64,000 nucleotides of DNA from Combretum micranthum (lineage: Eukaryota; Streptophyta; Magnoliopsida; Myrtales; Combretaceae), in contig JAMXBD010002768.1 of assembly GCA_024138025.1 (NCBI GenBank), positions 100,833-164,832 of the forward strand, given 5' to 3'. Shown piece by piece: positions 11,717 through 22,953 of the stretch. Made by a program: the position numbers and the translations under genes. The stretch's first letter is position 1; the number at the start of each line of letters is the position of its first letter. The notes below the pieces were generated by a model. The model was not told the origin of the DNA. It worked only from the letters and a program-made list of their open reading frames with translations, and made no database searches.

Positions 11717-12102
11717 AGAGTAAATTACTCCGAAAAGTCTTAACGTTTGAAAATAAGTTCATTTTAGATCATAATGTTTTGAAAAATTTAAATAAGATCA
11801 CAACGTATAAAAATGTGTTATGAGATTTAATTAAGTATTCCTATTGATACATATCAATGGAGCCTTCAAAGAAGACCTTTTTTATTTTAAATTAAATATT
11901 TCTTATGTTAACACGTGCTGATAGTGACCTTAATTGATCAACTTCTCTAATGTTATGACCTAAAATGAACTTACCCCTAAATGTTGTGACCTAAAATAAA
12001 CTTACTCATTAAACGTTGTGACCTCTTTTAAACTTTTGGAAACGTGGTTATCTAAAACGAAGTTACCCCTAAACATTATGATCTTTTGGTGTAATTTACT
12101 AG
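11717..12102. mobile_element. Mutator-like MITE with 9-bp target duplication
   Basis: A 386-bp non-coding element. Its ends are inverted: the left end reads AGAGTAAATTACTCCGAAAA and the reverse complement of the right end reads CTAGTAAATTACACCAAAAG; the similarity continues for several dozen bases. The flanks are TTTATAAAT (11708-11716) and TTCATAAAT (12103-12111), a 9-bp duplication with one mismatch, as expected for Mutator-like elements. The interior has repeated ATGTTGTGACCTAAAAT-like words. It encodes no transposase, so it would depend on an autonomous relative. Confidence 0.65.
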
Positions 12103-12321
12103 TTCATAAATAAATATAAGTTCAAAAATTCATCAATGTAGGACTATAAATGCTTCTTATGAATTCAAAATTCCCATTGCATAATTCGACCAAAATATTT
12201 CTTAAACAAAACGAAGTATTTAGGGTAAATAAAGTCTATCGCCTCTTAAAACTTTTAAAACTGTACCAATATCTATGGTTTTACTAATTGTACCATTGTA
12301 GCTATTAATAATTTTTTTCAA

Positions 12322-12998
12322 AAATCTATAAAGGTCGAGATCAATTTCATAACATAACGCACAACCATTATACTATTCATAAAGGCATGATAAAAGATGC
12401 AAGTATATAATAAATAATAATAATATAATAATAATAATAATATAATAATAATAATAATAAAGAAGAAGAAGAAGAAGAAGCACGCATTAAGAATCATACA
12501 AGTAATTACTAGTCCTCGACTAGCAATGTTAAGCCCTCAATTAGGCCTGATCCACAACAACAAAGAAAATCACACGCACATTAGGGATTCCTCACTTGAT
12601 CGCGGCACAGGTATTCTCCTCTCTTTCCTCTCGTGTTTACTCTCAAACTTCTAAGGTTTCACACTCGATCAAATCACACACACAAATCACAAAGGAAATC
12701 GATAAACTCACTATCCCTCTAAGATATTAGTTCGTGGTGCTAGATTTTGCTCACTGATGTATTTATTTTGTATGCGAGGTTGAAGATGGAATTAGGGTTT
12801 GGTTGGATTCAAGTTCCAGGGGACTCCTAAGCCTTTGCTTGTTTATTGGGGTAAAGAATGGTCCCCTTTCTGTTGTATTTTTGTATTTATATGTTCTCAT
12901 GTGTATGGGTTGTTTGTTACAAATCACTCCCTTGTAACTACTTTAACTACTTGTTCCATTCCCGTATTCTGTTTAAACTACTATTTTAGTTACAGAAT
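12322..12998. repeat. Tandem duplication unit 1 (flank plus truncated LTR)
   Basis: This 677-bp unit is repeated head-to-tail at 12999-13705. It consists of about 200 bp of DNA flanking the chromovirus insertion site and then the first part of its LTR (12527-12998), which stops abruptly at TTACAGAATA. The junction lies within a few bases of AAATCTA words present at both original positions. This unit carries a shorter (GAA)n tract than unit 2. Confidence 0.88.
12406..12480. repeat. AAT/GAA microsatellite, short allele
   Basis: A run of AAT and ATAAT units is followed by about six GAA triplets just before GCACGC. It is the short counterpart of the tract at 13080-13185. Confidence 0.9.
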
Positions 12999-13098
12999 AA
13001 ATCTATAAAGGTCTAGATCAATTTCATAACATAACGCACAACCATTATACTATTCATAAAGGCATGATAAAAGATGCAAGTATATAATAATAATAATA

Positions 13099-13165
<67 letters not shown>

Positions 13166-13705
13166 AAGAAGAAGAAGAAGGAGAAGCACGCATTAAGAAC
13201 CATACAAGTAATTACTAGTCCTCGACTAGCATTGTTAAGCCCTCAATTAGGCCCGATCCACAACAACAAAGAAAATCACACGCACATTAGGGATTCCTCA
13301 CTTGATTGCGGCACGGGTATTCTGCTTTCTTTCCTTTCGTGTTTACTTGCAAACTTCTAAGGTTTCACACTCGATCAAATCACACACACAAATCACAAAG
13401 GAAATCGATAAACTCACTATCCCTCTAAGATATTAGTTCGTGGTGCTAGATTTTGCTCACTGATGTATTTATTTTGTATGCGAGGTTGAAGATGGAATTA
13501 AGGTTTGGTTGGATTCGAGTTCCAGGGGACTCCTAAGCCTTTGCTTGTTTATTGGGGTAAAGAATGGTCCCCTTTTTGTTGTATTTTTGTATTTATATGT
13601 TCTCATGTGTATGAGTTGTATGTTACAAATCACTCCCTCGTAACTACTTTAACTACTTGTTCCCTTCCCGTATTCTGTTTAAACTACTATTTTAGTTACA
13701 GAATA
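12999..13705. repeat. Tandem duplication unit 2
   Basis: This is the second copy of the unit. It is 707 bp long because its AAT/GAA microsatellite is expanded. Unlike unit 1, its LTR portion continues uninterrupted to the true LTR end at 13813, so it includes the genuine left LTR of the element at 13233-19597. Confidence 0.88.
13080..13185. repeat. AAT/GAA microsatellite, expanded allele
   Basis: The same compound microsatellite as at 12406-12480, in the second duplication unit. It has more AAT units and about fifteen GAA/GGA triplets. The length change happened after the duplication. Confidence 0.9.
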
Positions 13706-13813
13706 TAAAATCTACTGTATTCTTCCACATATATGATATGATGTGGTCTTCAAGTAACATAATCTTGTAAGTATGTAGGCTTCTTATGTGTTCTAGAGCT
13801 TCGAGACATAACA
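13233..13813 (-). repeat. 3' LTR of the chromovirus
   Basis: This 581-bp LTR is the left partner of 19025-19597. The first 473 bp were also duplicated upstream as a truncated copy at 12527-12998. Small open frames of 67-69 codons in these LTRs carry no known motif. Confidence 0.92.
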
Positions 13814-13839
13814 TGTTGCTCCACTGTTGGAAAATCCAC

Positions 13840-15182
13840 CTTGTCCTCAAGGTGATAATCTGGAAAATCACGATGAAAATCCTGTCAATCGACCCATGTA
13901 GCCTCTTCTGTAGGAAGTGATTCCCACTGAACCAATACTTGTGAAACCTCCTCGCCCTGCCGTAGCACCCTTCTGGAATCTAAAACGGCTAAAGGTTGAA
14001 CAATAGGATAATTGTCCACAGAATGTAAAGGAAGAGGCACCTCAGTACAAGTTCTTCCTTCAACCTTTTTTTGAACTGAAATATGAAAGACAGGGTGTAT
14101 ACGAGAAGTACTAGGAAGATCTAATTTGTATGCCACTGCTCCAATCTTTTGCAGTACTTTATAGGGGCCAAAATAACGTCTATACAGCTTATAAAATAGT
14201 CTGTTAGCAAGAGATGTTTGCCGATAAGGTTGAAGCTTGACATACACCCAATCTCCAATGTCAAAAACTTTGTCAATCCTCTGCTTATCAGCTTGAAGTT
14301 TCATTTTCTGTTGTGATTGCAGTAAATGAGTTGTCTTAATATCTCATCTCTAGTCTTCAGTTCATGATCTACTGCTTCATTAGAGCTTATCCCTTGTATA
14401 TAAGAAGGCACAGTAGGAGGTTCTCTACCATACAAGGCTTGAAATGGTGTCATCTAAGCACTTGTATGGAAGCTAGTATTGAATGAGAATTCTGCCCAAG
14501 GTAGAAATTTCGGCCATTGCTTAGGATTATCCATAACAAATGACCTGAGGTATTGTTCAAGACATCTGTTAAATACCTCAGTCTGTCCGTCCGTTTGGGG
14601 ATGGTAAGCAGAGCTCATCTTCAAAGTAGTTCCATTGAGCTTGAACAATTCACCCCAAAATCTGCTTAGAAAAATTCTGTCTCTATCAGAAATAATGGTT
14701 TTGGGTATTCCATGTAATTTGACCACCATTTCCACAAATAATTTGGCTACTGAAAAGGCTGTGAAATTAGCTGAGAGACACCCAAAATGGCAGTACTTGG
14801 TTAAACGATCAACCACCACCAGTACAACAGAATATCCATTTGAAAGTGGTAGCCCAATAATGAAGTCCATGGAAATATCCTCAAACACATTTTATGGAAT
14901 AGGCAAAGGTTGAAGCAACCCAGCTGGGCATGTTGTCAAGTATTTTACTTGTTGACAAACATGACAGAGCTTCACAAATTTTTCAACATCCTTCCTCATT
15001 CCTTTCCAGTAAAATGAAGCACCGATTCTCTTAACTGTCTTCAAAATGCCCAAATGTCCCCCAATTGGAGATGAATGGAATTCCATTATTAATGAATTAA
15101 TAATGGAAAAATGAGAAGGAATATAAATTCTACTTCCAAAATATAAGAGACCCTCTCGATGAATAAGTGGCACAGGTCCCAC
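13840..15182 (-). pseudogene. Chromovirus integrase with C-terminal chromodomain
   Basis: Three minus-strand frames make up the integrase. 15182-14892 has the HHCC zinc region (GGHLGILKTVKR, then CHVCQQVKY). 14888-14454 has the catalytic core with [23 protein letters not shown] and [15 protein letters not shown], so D, D and E are kept. 14304-13885 has a GPY/F-like segment (RRYFGPYKVLQKIG) and a chromodomain ending VLVQWESLPTEEATWVD. A TGA stop follows directly after that Asp, where the frame could have continued toward the LTR. The chromodomain is known in chromoviruses to guide integration to particular chromatin. Breaks near 14890 and 14310-14450 make it a pseudogene. Confidence 0.88.
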
Positions 15183-15188
15183 TATCCC

Positions 15189-15851
15189 TTATTGGACATC
15201 AGATAGCAATTTATGCCATTCTTTATTCTCTTGATACTCTGTTTTAAGTAGTGTAACAAAGTCCGAAGAGATTAAAGATATAGCAAAACAGTGGAATTCA
15301 TCTGAAAAACTCCTAGACAGTGCATCAACCACCACATTCTGAGTTCCTGGCTTATAGATGATCTCATAATCATATCCCAATAGTTTGACCAAGTACTGCT
15401 GTTGTTCAGGAGTACGAATGACTTGACTCAAAGCTTCTTTGAGACTCTTTTGATCTGTGCGAATGATAAAATGGTTGCCTAATAAATATTGTCGCCATTT
15501 TTTAACTGCTTCCACAACAGCAACCAACTCCCTCATATAAGCACTCTGTTTTTGCATTCGTAAGGAAAATTTCTTACTGAAGAATGCAATCGGTTGCTTA
15601 CCCTGATGCAAAACTGCACCTAATCCCAATCCTGAAGCATCAGTATCAACAATAAATTGTTGTGAGAAATTAGGCAAAGCCAAAACTGGAGTTTGAGTCA
15701 TAGCTTGCTTCAGCTGTTCAAATGCATGAGTAGCTGTATCATTCCACTCAAAAGCATGCTTTTTTAACAAATTTGTTAATGGACCAGCTATGGTAGCATA
15801 GCCCCTAACAAATCTACGATAGTATCCTGTAAGGCCCAAAAATCCTCTCAA
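15189..15851 (-). pseudogene. Chromovirus RNase H domain
   Basis: An open 220-codon segment follows the RT with only a stop between them. It shows GFLGLTGYYRRFVRGYA (RT connection), QFIVDTDASGLGLGAVL (first RNase H Asp), YMRELVAVVEAVKKWRQYLL, FIIRTDQKSLKEAL and PGTQNVVVDALSRSF. These are the conserved blocks of Gypsy RNase H, and the acidic residues are present. It is separated from the integrase by a stop at about 15186. Confidence 0.88.
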
Positions 15852-16490
15852 CTATTTCGGATTTACTGGTGTAGGCCAGTCTAATACAGCTTGTATCTTA
15901 GATGGATCAGGACTGACTCCTGTGGCATCCACAAAGTGTCCTAGATATTCAACTTTATCTTGAGCAAAGGAACATTTAGATTGCTTTAGATAAAATTGAT
16001 TTTCTTGTAAACACTTCAAAGCAACTTCCAAATGCTGCCAATGATCCTCTATTGTTCTGCTATAGATCAGGATATCATCGAAGAATACAATGATAAATTT
16101 TCGCAAATAGGGTCGAAAAAGTGTGTTCATGATCGCCTGAAACATAGCCGGTGCATTAAACAAGCCAAAAGGCATAACCACGAACTCATAATGTCCCTCA
16201 TGAGTTCTGAATGCAGTTTTGTGAATATCGTCAGGTAGCATCCTTATTTGATGATATCCGGCCCTTAAATCCAACTTGGAAAATACTGTTGCCCCATAAA
16301 GTTCATCAAGCAATTCATCTACTGTTGGAATTGGAAATTTATCCAATACTGTTGCCTGATTTAGTGCTCTATAATTGACACAAAACCGCCATGAACCATC
16401 CTTTTTTTTTAACCAGTAAGACTGGAGAAGAGAAAGGACTTGTGCTTGGCCTTATTACTCTAGAATGCAACATTTCCTCCACCAATTTCT
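15852..16490 (-). pseudogene. Chromovirus reverse transcriptase
   Basis: The reverse transcriptase starts in the frame ending at 16369 ([20 protein letters not shown]) and continues after a shift near 16400 as the segment at 16346-15852. Visible blocks are [33 protein letters not shown], the catalytic [12 protein letters not shown], and [16 protein letters not shown]. The FFDD box retains both aspartates. A T-run near 16402-16410 on the plus strand is the likely site of the shift. Confidence 0.88.
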
Positions 16491-16499
16491 CAATTTCCG

Positions 16500-17283
16500 C
16501 TTTCTGATAATGTGGATATCTGTATGGACGAACATTCACTGGTTCAGTCTCATTTTTAAGATGGATTCGATGTTGAACATCCCTTAATGGTGGCAGTGAT
16601 GATGGAGCTTCAAAAACACCTTGAAATCTGCCCAATAATGATTTTAAATCATTACTGTTGGTGGTATCAATAGGTGAATCTTGCTTCTGAGCCATCAAAC
16701 TAAACATACAAGCCACATTGTCGGATTGCACCAATTTGTGTACTTGGTGATGTTGAATCTGTTGTACATCTACTATAGAATCTCCTGTCAACTTCAAAGT
16801 TTTGCCATTATATCCAAACTCCATTGTCAAAGCAGCATAATCTATTGTGATAGGTCCCAAGGTACTCAACCATTGAATACCCAATACCAATTCAGCCCCT
16901 TGAATCGGAAGAATATAGAAATCCACCGAAAAGCACTCATTGTTCAACCTTAATTTCACCTTCTGACACATAGCCTTACAAGTGAGACGTTTACCATTAC
17001 CAATCATAACAGTAAATGAAGAGACAACAACCATTGGTAAATTCAATTGTTTGGCAACCTTTTCTTGCATGAAATTATGTGTACTCCCAGAGTCAACAAG
17101 AATAGAAATAGATTTGGCATTAATAATGCCTTTTAAGCGGAGAGTTTTGGGTGCAAAAGCACCAGACAATGCATGAAAACTGATTTCGACATTCGAATCA
17201 TGTTCTGTTTCTGTTATCTCAGATACCAGATCCTCTGTTACATCATCCTCATTATCTTCATGTATATCCAATTGAACCAACAT
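16500..17283 (-). pseudogene. Chromovirus protease and linker
   Basis: This minus-strand frame carries an aspartic protease with the motif ISILVDSGSTHNFM, followed by GAELVLGIQWLSTLGPI, the typical end block of Gypsy proteases. After it comes a linker of about 100 residues leading into the RT (LPPLRDVQHRIHLK, then YRYPHYQKAEIEKLVEEML). The enzyme would cut the polyprotein. The local frame is open and the catalytic DSG is intact. Confidence 0.85.
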
Positions 17284-17289
17284 GAAAAT

Positions 17290-18043
17290 TTAGCTTTACA
17301 AATGTGATCTTTATTAAATTTTCATCACAATTATAACAAAGCCCTTGTTCTCTTCGAATGGCCATTTTAGATTGAGACAATTTTTAAAGGTAAGGTTTTT
17401 TAGAATTTTGGGTTGTTTTAGAAGAAGATGCTTCTGAATTGTTATATAAGGTTTGTGAGTTTTAGAAGGAATAAAAGTGGACTGAATAGATTGTTTATAA
17501 GAATTTGAGAAATTGTGGAATGACAGTGGAATATTTGGATGTTAAAATAGTAAACTGGTTAGTTTGGATTCATGTAATTTTGCTAAACTCATTGCATCAA
17601 GAAGGCTTATAGGTTTGGATGCTTGAACTTCCTGTTTTATTAAGGGTTTAAGACCCAAATGAAACAACTTTGTAGAAATGGTTCTGAAAGGCCAGTTACT
17701 CTATTAGAAAGAGTTTCAAACTCATGTTGATATTGAGATACAGATCCAGTTTGCATTAATTTGCTGAGTTGCCCTTGAAATCCTAAAAAAGAGAAGGACC
17801 AAAGCGCAATTCTAGTGCTTTAAGAAAGGCAGGCCAAGAGGTAAGCAATTTATTTCTATCTAGCCATTCATACCACTGTTCGACTTAGACATCGGCACGG
17901 TTCGGGTCGGTTCCGGACCCGAACCGGAACCGCTGGTTCACGGTTCCATATTTTGTGGAATCGGAACCGAACCGCTAGAGCCGGGCGGTTCACGGTTCCA
18001 AGGAACTGCCGGTTCTAAGGTTCCGGTTCCGGTTCAACGAACC

Positions 18044-18081
<38 letters not shown>

Positions 18082-19002
18082 CTGGTGAAGAAAATAAAAA
18101 AAAATCCAAAACCTTATCACGGCCTTGTCGGTTTAGTAACAAGAAATGTATTAAATAACAAAAGATGCCATGATCAAGCTACATTTGATATTACGTGTTC
18201 TAACATGCCTGATTTCTTGTTCTGTTGCTAAATTTACTTTACCTTTCAGGCGCCTAGTTCATTGAATTTAGTCCTCTTGCACTTAATTCACCTTAATAAA
18301 TACTATAAGGCAGTGTTCAAAAATAGATGTTTAGAATAATTGCTGAGTAAACTGCTAATTAAGAAAGTTAAACAATCCCCATGCCCAAACCTGCATGTCC
18401 TCTTCTTTTTTTTTAAATTAAAATATATAAGGCGGTTCAGGACCGCTTGGAACTGCCGGTTCCGCCACACGAATCGCTTGGACCCGTCGGTTCCAGCGGG
18501 TCCTTAGACGGTTCGGAACCGTCACCGACGGGGTAGTTCCCGGGTTAGGAACCGCCGGTAACGGTTCGAGGCGGTTCTCGGTTCGGAACCGCCCCGTGAT
18601 GATGTCTAGTTCGACTTCACCCTCCATTGCAAAAGCAGATAGTTCTAACCGTTCATTTTCAGGTATCATATGAAAATTGAAAAAGCGATTCACTTAAAAA
18701 TCCATGGTAATGGATTATGACCTGAAAATTTTGGAAGCTCCAATTTGATGTTGGCAAGAAAGTTAACACGTGATTCATGAGAATGTTGATCTAAAGATGA
18801 TGTCTCCATTCCCCCTACTGCAGGTGGAAATTGGACTGATTCAGCATTTGTAATCTGACGTATCTTAAACACTTCTTCCAAGTCGCCCCCATCTTTTCCT
18901 GCTGTTTTTGAATTTGTGATTGTTGTTGTTGCAGATCAGCAATCTTAGTATCATGATTGTGAGTTCCTCCAACATGCGATTCACACGAGTTCCTTCCGCC
19001 AT
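17290..19002 (-). pseudogene. Chromovirus gag, split by an hAT insertion
   Basis: The gag starts at the minus-strand ATG at 19002, 22 bp inside the 5' LTR, reading MAEGTRVNRMLEEL. It continues in broken frames with a glutamine-rich stretch (about 18900-18950), SNIKLELPKFSGHNPL-like sequence, and the conserved LSAFAMEGEVE block just before the hAT element at 17886-18608. Beyond the hAT the gag resumes, and it ends near a zinc knuckle starting CYNCDEN at about 17300-17345. Frameshifts occur in addition to the insertion. Gag would form the particle shell. Confidence 0.8.
17886..18608. mobile_element. Non-autonomous hAT element nested in gag
   Basis: A 723-bp element with terminal inverted TAGACATC...GATGTCTA and a perfect 8-bp target duplication GTTCGACT (17878-17885 and 18609-18616), which is diagnostic of hAT transposons. 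Both subterminal regions are crowded with GGTTC/GAACC words (for example CGGTTCCGGTTCC), the typical transposase-binding arrangement. The centre is AT-rich with a long T run (about 18046-18081) and encodes no transposase. The base composition of the ends (GC-rich) contrasts strongly with the surroundings. It interrupts the chromovirus gag, so it is younger than that element. Confidence 0.93.
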
Positions 19003-19024
19003 GATCGAAAGAATGAGCACCAAA

Positions 19025-19597
19025 TGTTAAACCCTCAATTAGGCCTGGTCCACAACACAAAGAAAAACACACGCACACTAGGGATTCCTCACTTGATCGC
19101 AGCACAGTATTCTCCTCTCTTTCCTCTCGTGTTTACTCTCAAACTTCTAAGGTTTCACACTCGATCAAATCACACACACAAATCACAAAGGAAATCGATA
19201 AACTCACTATACCTCTAAGATATTAGTTCGTGGTGCTAGATTTGCTCATTGATGTATTTTTTTGTATACGAGGTTGAAGATGGAATTAGGTTTGGCTGGA
19301 TTCGAGTTCCAGGGGACTCCTAAGCCTTTGCTTGTTTATTGGGGTAAAGAATGGTCCCCTTTCTGTTGTATTTTTGTATTTATATGTTCTCATGTGTATG
19401 AGTTGTTTGTTACAATCACTCCCTCGTAACTACTTTAACTACTTGTTCCCTTCCCGTATCTGTTTAAACTACTATTTTAGTTACAGAATATAAAATCTAC
19501 TGTATTCTTCCACATATTGATATGATGTGGTCTTCAAGTAACATAATCTTGTAAGTATGTAGGCTTCTTATGTGTTCTAGAGCTTCGGGACATAACA
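19025..19597 (-). repeat. 5' LTR of the chromovirus
   Basis: This 573-bp LTR has its primer binding site at the minus strand just inside 19024 (TTTGGTGCTCATTC). TSD copy AGCAC follows at 19598-19602. Confidence 0.92.
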
Positions 19598-19602
19598 AGC
19601 AC

Positions 19603-21287
19603 TCATTAAACAAAGCCATTACAACCATAAATGAAAGGACGTAGCTTATAGATCGAAATGCTTAGTTTCGTTGACGTCATTGACAGGAATACTCAACCAT
19701 GAAACACAAAAAGTATTCTCCAAGAAGTGCATCTTGGTAAACCCGCTTACAATGATGATCTTTAGCATTGAGACGTGGGCACAGACGGATTGTCTCAGTC
19801 TTTGTGAGTCGAAAGTCGAAACGATCAATGACCTTACAACTTCATCATGGTTCAGACATATACTTTTCTTTTTTTTCATTTTTTAAGTCCATAAATCGTA
19901 ATAATATAAGATGACCATTAAAAATTGCATTTAAAAAATAATTATTGGGTCAGATAGTGATTTATTTATCTTATTGGCCAAAAGAATTTCCACACAGGGG
20001 GGCGCAGGGGTAGCAATCCACAGCTGGATAATTAGAAAACAAATGGCCACAACATTCAGCTCTCATTTATTTTTCCTCAACAAGACGCGTAGTTCACAAA
20101 TTTTGACACATGACTTGACCTATGGACCACATCCAGTCCGTTAAACGCATCATGCGAGGTTTGAAGTATGGACCTGGTATGATGGGTCGATATTGGAACC
20201 ACACTGACCCGTGCCCATACTATCTCGTCGTGTTTTATCGTTACACAAAAGCGAGGGAACCAAGACCTTTTTTTTTTTTTTTTTGGGCCCAAGGGAATCT
20301 TAGACTTTCAAACTATGACAATCATGTTGTGAATTTGTACTAGAGACATCCAACTTCCCTACATGTCTCCTCGATTGCTACCATATCTCCTACTCCCATT
20401 GGCAATTACAGCAAACTCTTGCAGTAGTGCACCACCCAGTACAAATTTCAGCTATTTTTTGGTGAGGAAAAAGAAAAGATGTGCACTGAGGATTGGATCT
20501 TAAATTCTCATTTCTTCTCCGCTGTACCTTATTATTATGCTGCCTACTGTGCTGCAATGAATACTATCCCTTTTTCAATTTTACTAGACGAAACAACCAA
20601 ATCAGAGACAAATGTTTGGGAGTCAAGTAACAAAGAGGACTGTTCTTCAAAAAGACAGACACAAATACCCTATATCAGGGTTATAAAAGTGATTGAAATG
20701 TAGGGAATTGTGCAATGGTAACCACTCAAATAAAAACTAATGTTCCATTATTATCACAGATCTTGTTCCAAAATTTTAGGATACTAAAATATGTATCAAC
20801 ACACGCCAAAATGCCATGGAAGACATTCAGATTATGCAATTTACAATCAGATGAAACCAGCATTATAACCCATCAGCATCTAGTTTTGCCTTAATAGCCA
20901 AACAATTCACAGAAGTATGTCTGCATGCAAAAATCTAACATATGGATGTGGATATCCTATACAAAGCAGCAGTGACTTTGAAATAGATCCTAGGCATTTT
21001 GTTGATACAAAGTAAATTGAAGGCAATCCAGGGGGGTCATGATGTATCAACAGACCTAAAAGTACATTTCTCAGGTCTTGAGAGAAGAAGAAACTTCACA
21101 GATATTTCACTTGTGAGCTCTCTTCACTTAAGAGATGAATGATGTGTGACTTGTTAGGTTAGCTCATGCAGTAAACTAAGACAGCCGCAAGGGAAAATAT
21201 GGAATACAAGGGCATTTGTTCCTTCGAATTTCCAAAAAGTAATAACTCATCTAAATAATAGGCAGCAAAGACATCACAAAACTTGCT
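19603..21287. other. Region downstream of the RPC3 remnant, no gene recognised
   Basis: No complete gene or transposon is recognised. Short open frames (for example 19646-19886, 20077-20343 and 20479-20703) show no known motif. The part nearest 21287 is expected to include the 3' untranslated sequence of the minus-strand RPC3 remnant. A 19-base T run lies near 20266-20284. Confidence 0.4.
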
Positions 21288-21421
21288 TCAGAAGTTTTGG
21301 AAAAGCATTATAGCATTGTCAAGTTTCATAAGGGAAGATTCCAAGAGAAACCTGACATTTCTTAAACGGTTGTACCTTACCTCGACTGGTCCAATCCTCT
21401 TCTCAACGGGAGTTGTAATAT
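21288..21421 (-). pseudogene. RPC3: RPC3 remnant, last exon
   Basis: After the acceptor CTGCAG (21427-21422) the exon reads ITTPVEKRIGPVEVRYNRL and then NVRFLLESSLMKLDNAIMLF before the TGA at 21290-21288. The first codon is split with the previous exon (A plus AT), and the phase fits exactly. The leucine-rich tail with LLESS and LD-A-I-LF spacing is the usual plant RPC3 end. A GTAAGG inside the exon looks like a donor, but the frame reads through it. Confidence 0.78.
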
Positions 21422-21510
21422 CTGCAGAAAGACGAAATAATATGACAGTCAATTGTTTTAAATCTAAAATGGTTTTTGAGCATAAGGTTTAAATGAAAAT
21501 TCTACATGCA

Positions 21511-21683
21511 TTGTTTATCTAGTTATTTAATTATTTTTCCATCATCAGACTTAGTCAATATGTCAGCCTATGTGTAAGTGATTGATATGAACCGCATTCG
21601 TTGTTTATCTTTCTATTCAATAAATTTTTCATCATTAGCCTTATCTCAGCCTACACATGAGTTGAATGATATGAACCTCATTC
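21511..21683. repeat. Imperfect tandem duplication in RPC3 intron
   Basis: Two diverged copies (21511-21599 and 21601-21683) share TTGTTTATCT, TTTTTC.ATCAT, CAGCCTA and GATATGAACC.CATTC in the same order. The unit is about 85 bp. It lies in the 527-bp intron before the last RPC3 exon. Confidence 0.7.
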
Positions 21684-21948
21684 CCACCAACACCTAATCT
21701 TTAGATGAGTTAGATTGTGCTCTATCAATTCCACATGCTTCAACAACATATTCCAGACAAATTTACACAATGCTGTGAGTAGATTTGCCTGATATTGATG
21801 GTAGCAAGTGAGGACCATAGTCCTTACAGTTGGTGTTATTAAAGGGGAGAAAAGGTGCTATTATGGTTGGAGGACAACAGCCAAGCCAAGGCAAAAACTA
21901 AGAAGCATTTTCCCAACACCAATAAGAGGATGATATTACAAAACTCAC

Positions 21949-21974
21949 TTTCTTGGTCCAATTCATAGGCCACT
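21949..21974 (-). pseudogene. RPC3: RPC3 remnant, 3' part of the interrupted exon
   Basis: These bases, including the TSD copy CCACT (21970-21974), encode AYELDQE. They end one base before the donor GTGAGT (21948-21943). They continue the exon whose 5' part lies at 42994-43117, on the far side of the Copia-3/Ogre nest. Confidence 0.78.
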
Positions 21975-22178
21975 TGTAAGGAAATAATGCAAAAAAATCT
22001 AAATTAGTTTGTTACTGATCTCCTATTTTTTCGTCTGATATTTTTCTGTTTGTGTCAAGTGTCCATTAAGAGTCCTAGTCTTTTGGGATTGTTATTATGT
22101 TATCTTATTGTTAGGAGCACGTTCAACTGTGGGATTATGCTCTCGTATTTTCTGCTGTTCTGTTATTTCTTTACATGT
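21975..22178 (+). repeat. 5' LTR of Copia-3, left part
   Basis: It starts TGTAAGGAAATAATGC and matches the first 204 bases of the 3' LTR at 42662. It stops at the TSD CATGT (22174-22178), where the Ogre-like element begins. Confidence 0.94.
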
Positions 22179-22953
22179 TGTCGAGCCTGGATTTTTCCAT
22201 TAGCTAGTTCATTTCTGCTAACCCGATTCATATTAAACCCGAACCCATTTAACATGAATCCTCGACTAGGGGTTAAGAGAAATTTTAATTTTTGAAAACT
22301 TTTTAGAGTCGCCACCTGATATAAATCGGGAAAAAATAAAAAGCTAGAATCAATGGGTCGGTTGATCCTAACTTAACTACTAGTCTGCGAAAATTTGATT
22401 TAAAAATCAAACTTTTAAAACCAGATATCATGGATTCGGGGGCTAACCTATTAAAACCAAATGGTTACCACTTGTGGAATTTTAAACTTATAATTTATCC
22501 TTTTCATACTCAAAAACTCAAATGAAACGAAACAAATATTTATAAGTCACATTTTTTGTTTTTTCTTTTTATATTATTATATTTTTTTTATTGCTCAAAA
22601 ATTTCACAAAAATAACCAAAATGATAAACAAAAAATATTTTTTCATTTTTTATTGTCGCCCCGTAGATGCCTACATACTCGCTAATCGAGATCAGACAAA
22701 ACGTAGTTCTTTTAAAAAAGAACTTAATTTGTTGATCAATTTTATATTTTTGAACTATTCTCACTTTAAGTTCATTAAATTTTAAATTTTTATGAAAATC
22801 ATTTTTGATGATCCTATGATCTAATCAATTGATTTTTACTTTATGAAAACATATTTTTTCTAAGTCCAAAAATCATTTTTTCTAAAATCATTTTATGATA
22901 ATTCATGACTAATTTTATGCTACATGAAAAATCAATTTGATTAAACTTGAATG

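Larger units (their letters stand above)
13233..19597 (-). mobile_element. Chromodomain-type Ty3/Gypsy retrotransposon
   Basis: This minus-strand Gypsy element is about 6.37 kb including a 723-bp hAT insertion. The LTRs are 13233-13813 and 19025-19597; both begin TGTTAA and end GACATAACA. Flanks are AGCAT on the left and AGCAC on the right, a 5-bp TSD with one mismatch. The domain order is gag, protease, RT, RNase H, integrase, chromodomain, which marks a chromovirus. The primer site just inside the right LTR reads TTTGGTGCTCATTC on the minus strand. Several stops and frameshifts break the polyprotein. The LTR copies differ by a modest number of small changes. Confidence 0.92.

Noticed and set aside
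12527..12998. A solo LTR of a second chromovirus insertion
   Set aside because: It is truncated at its right end and is followed by a copy of its own upstream flank. Tandem duplication explains it better.
12799..13708. Small open frames of 67-69 codons repeated at 12799 and 13505
   Set aside because: They lie in duplicated LTR sequence, have no known motif, and are explained by LTR copying.
21376..21381. A splice donor GTAAGG inside the last RPC3 exon
   Set aside because: The frame reads through it into the expected C-terminus and stop, so the exon very likely continues.
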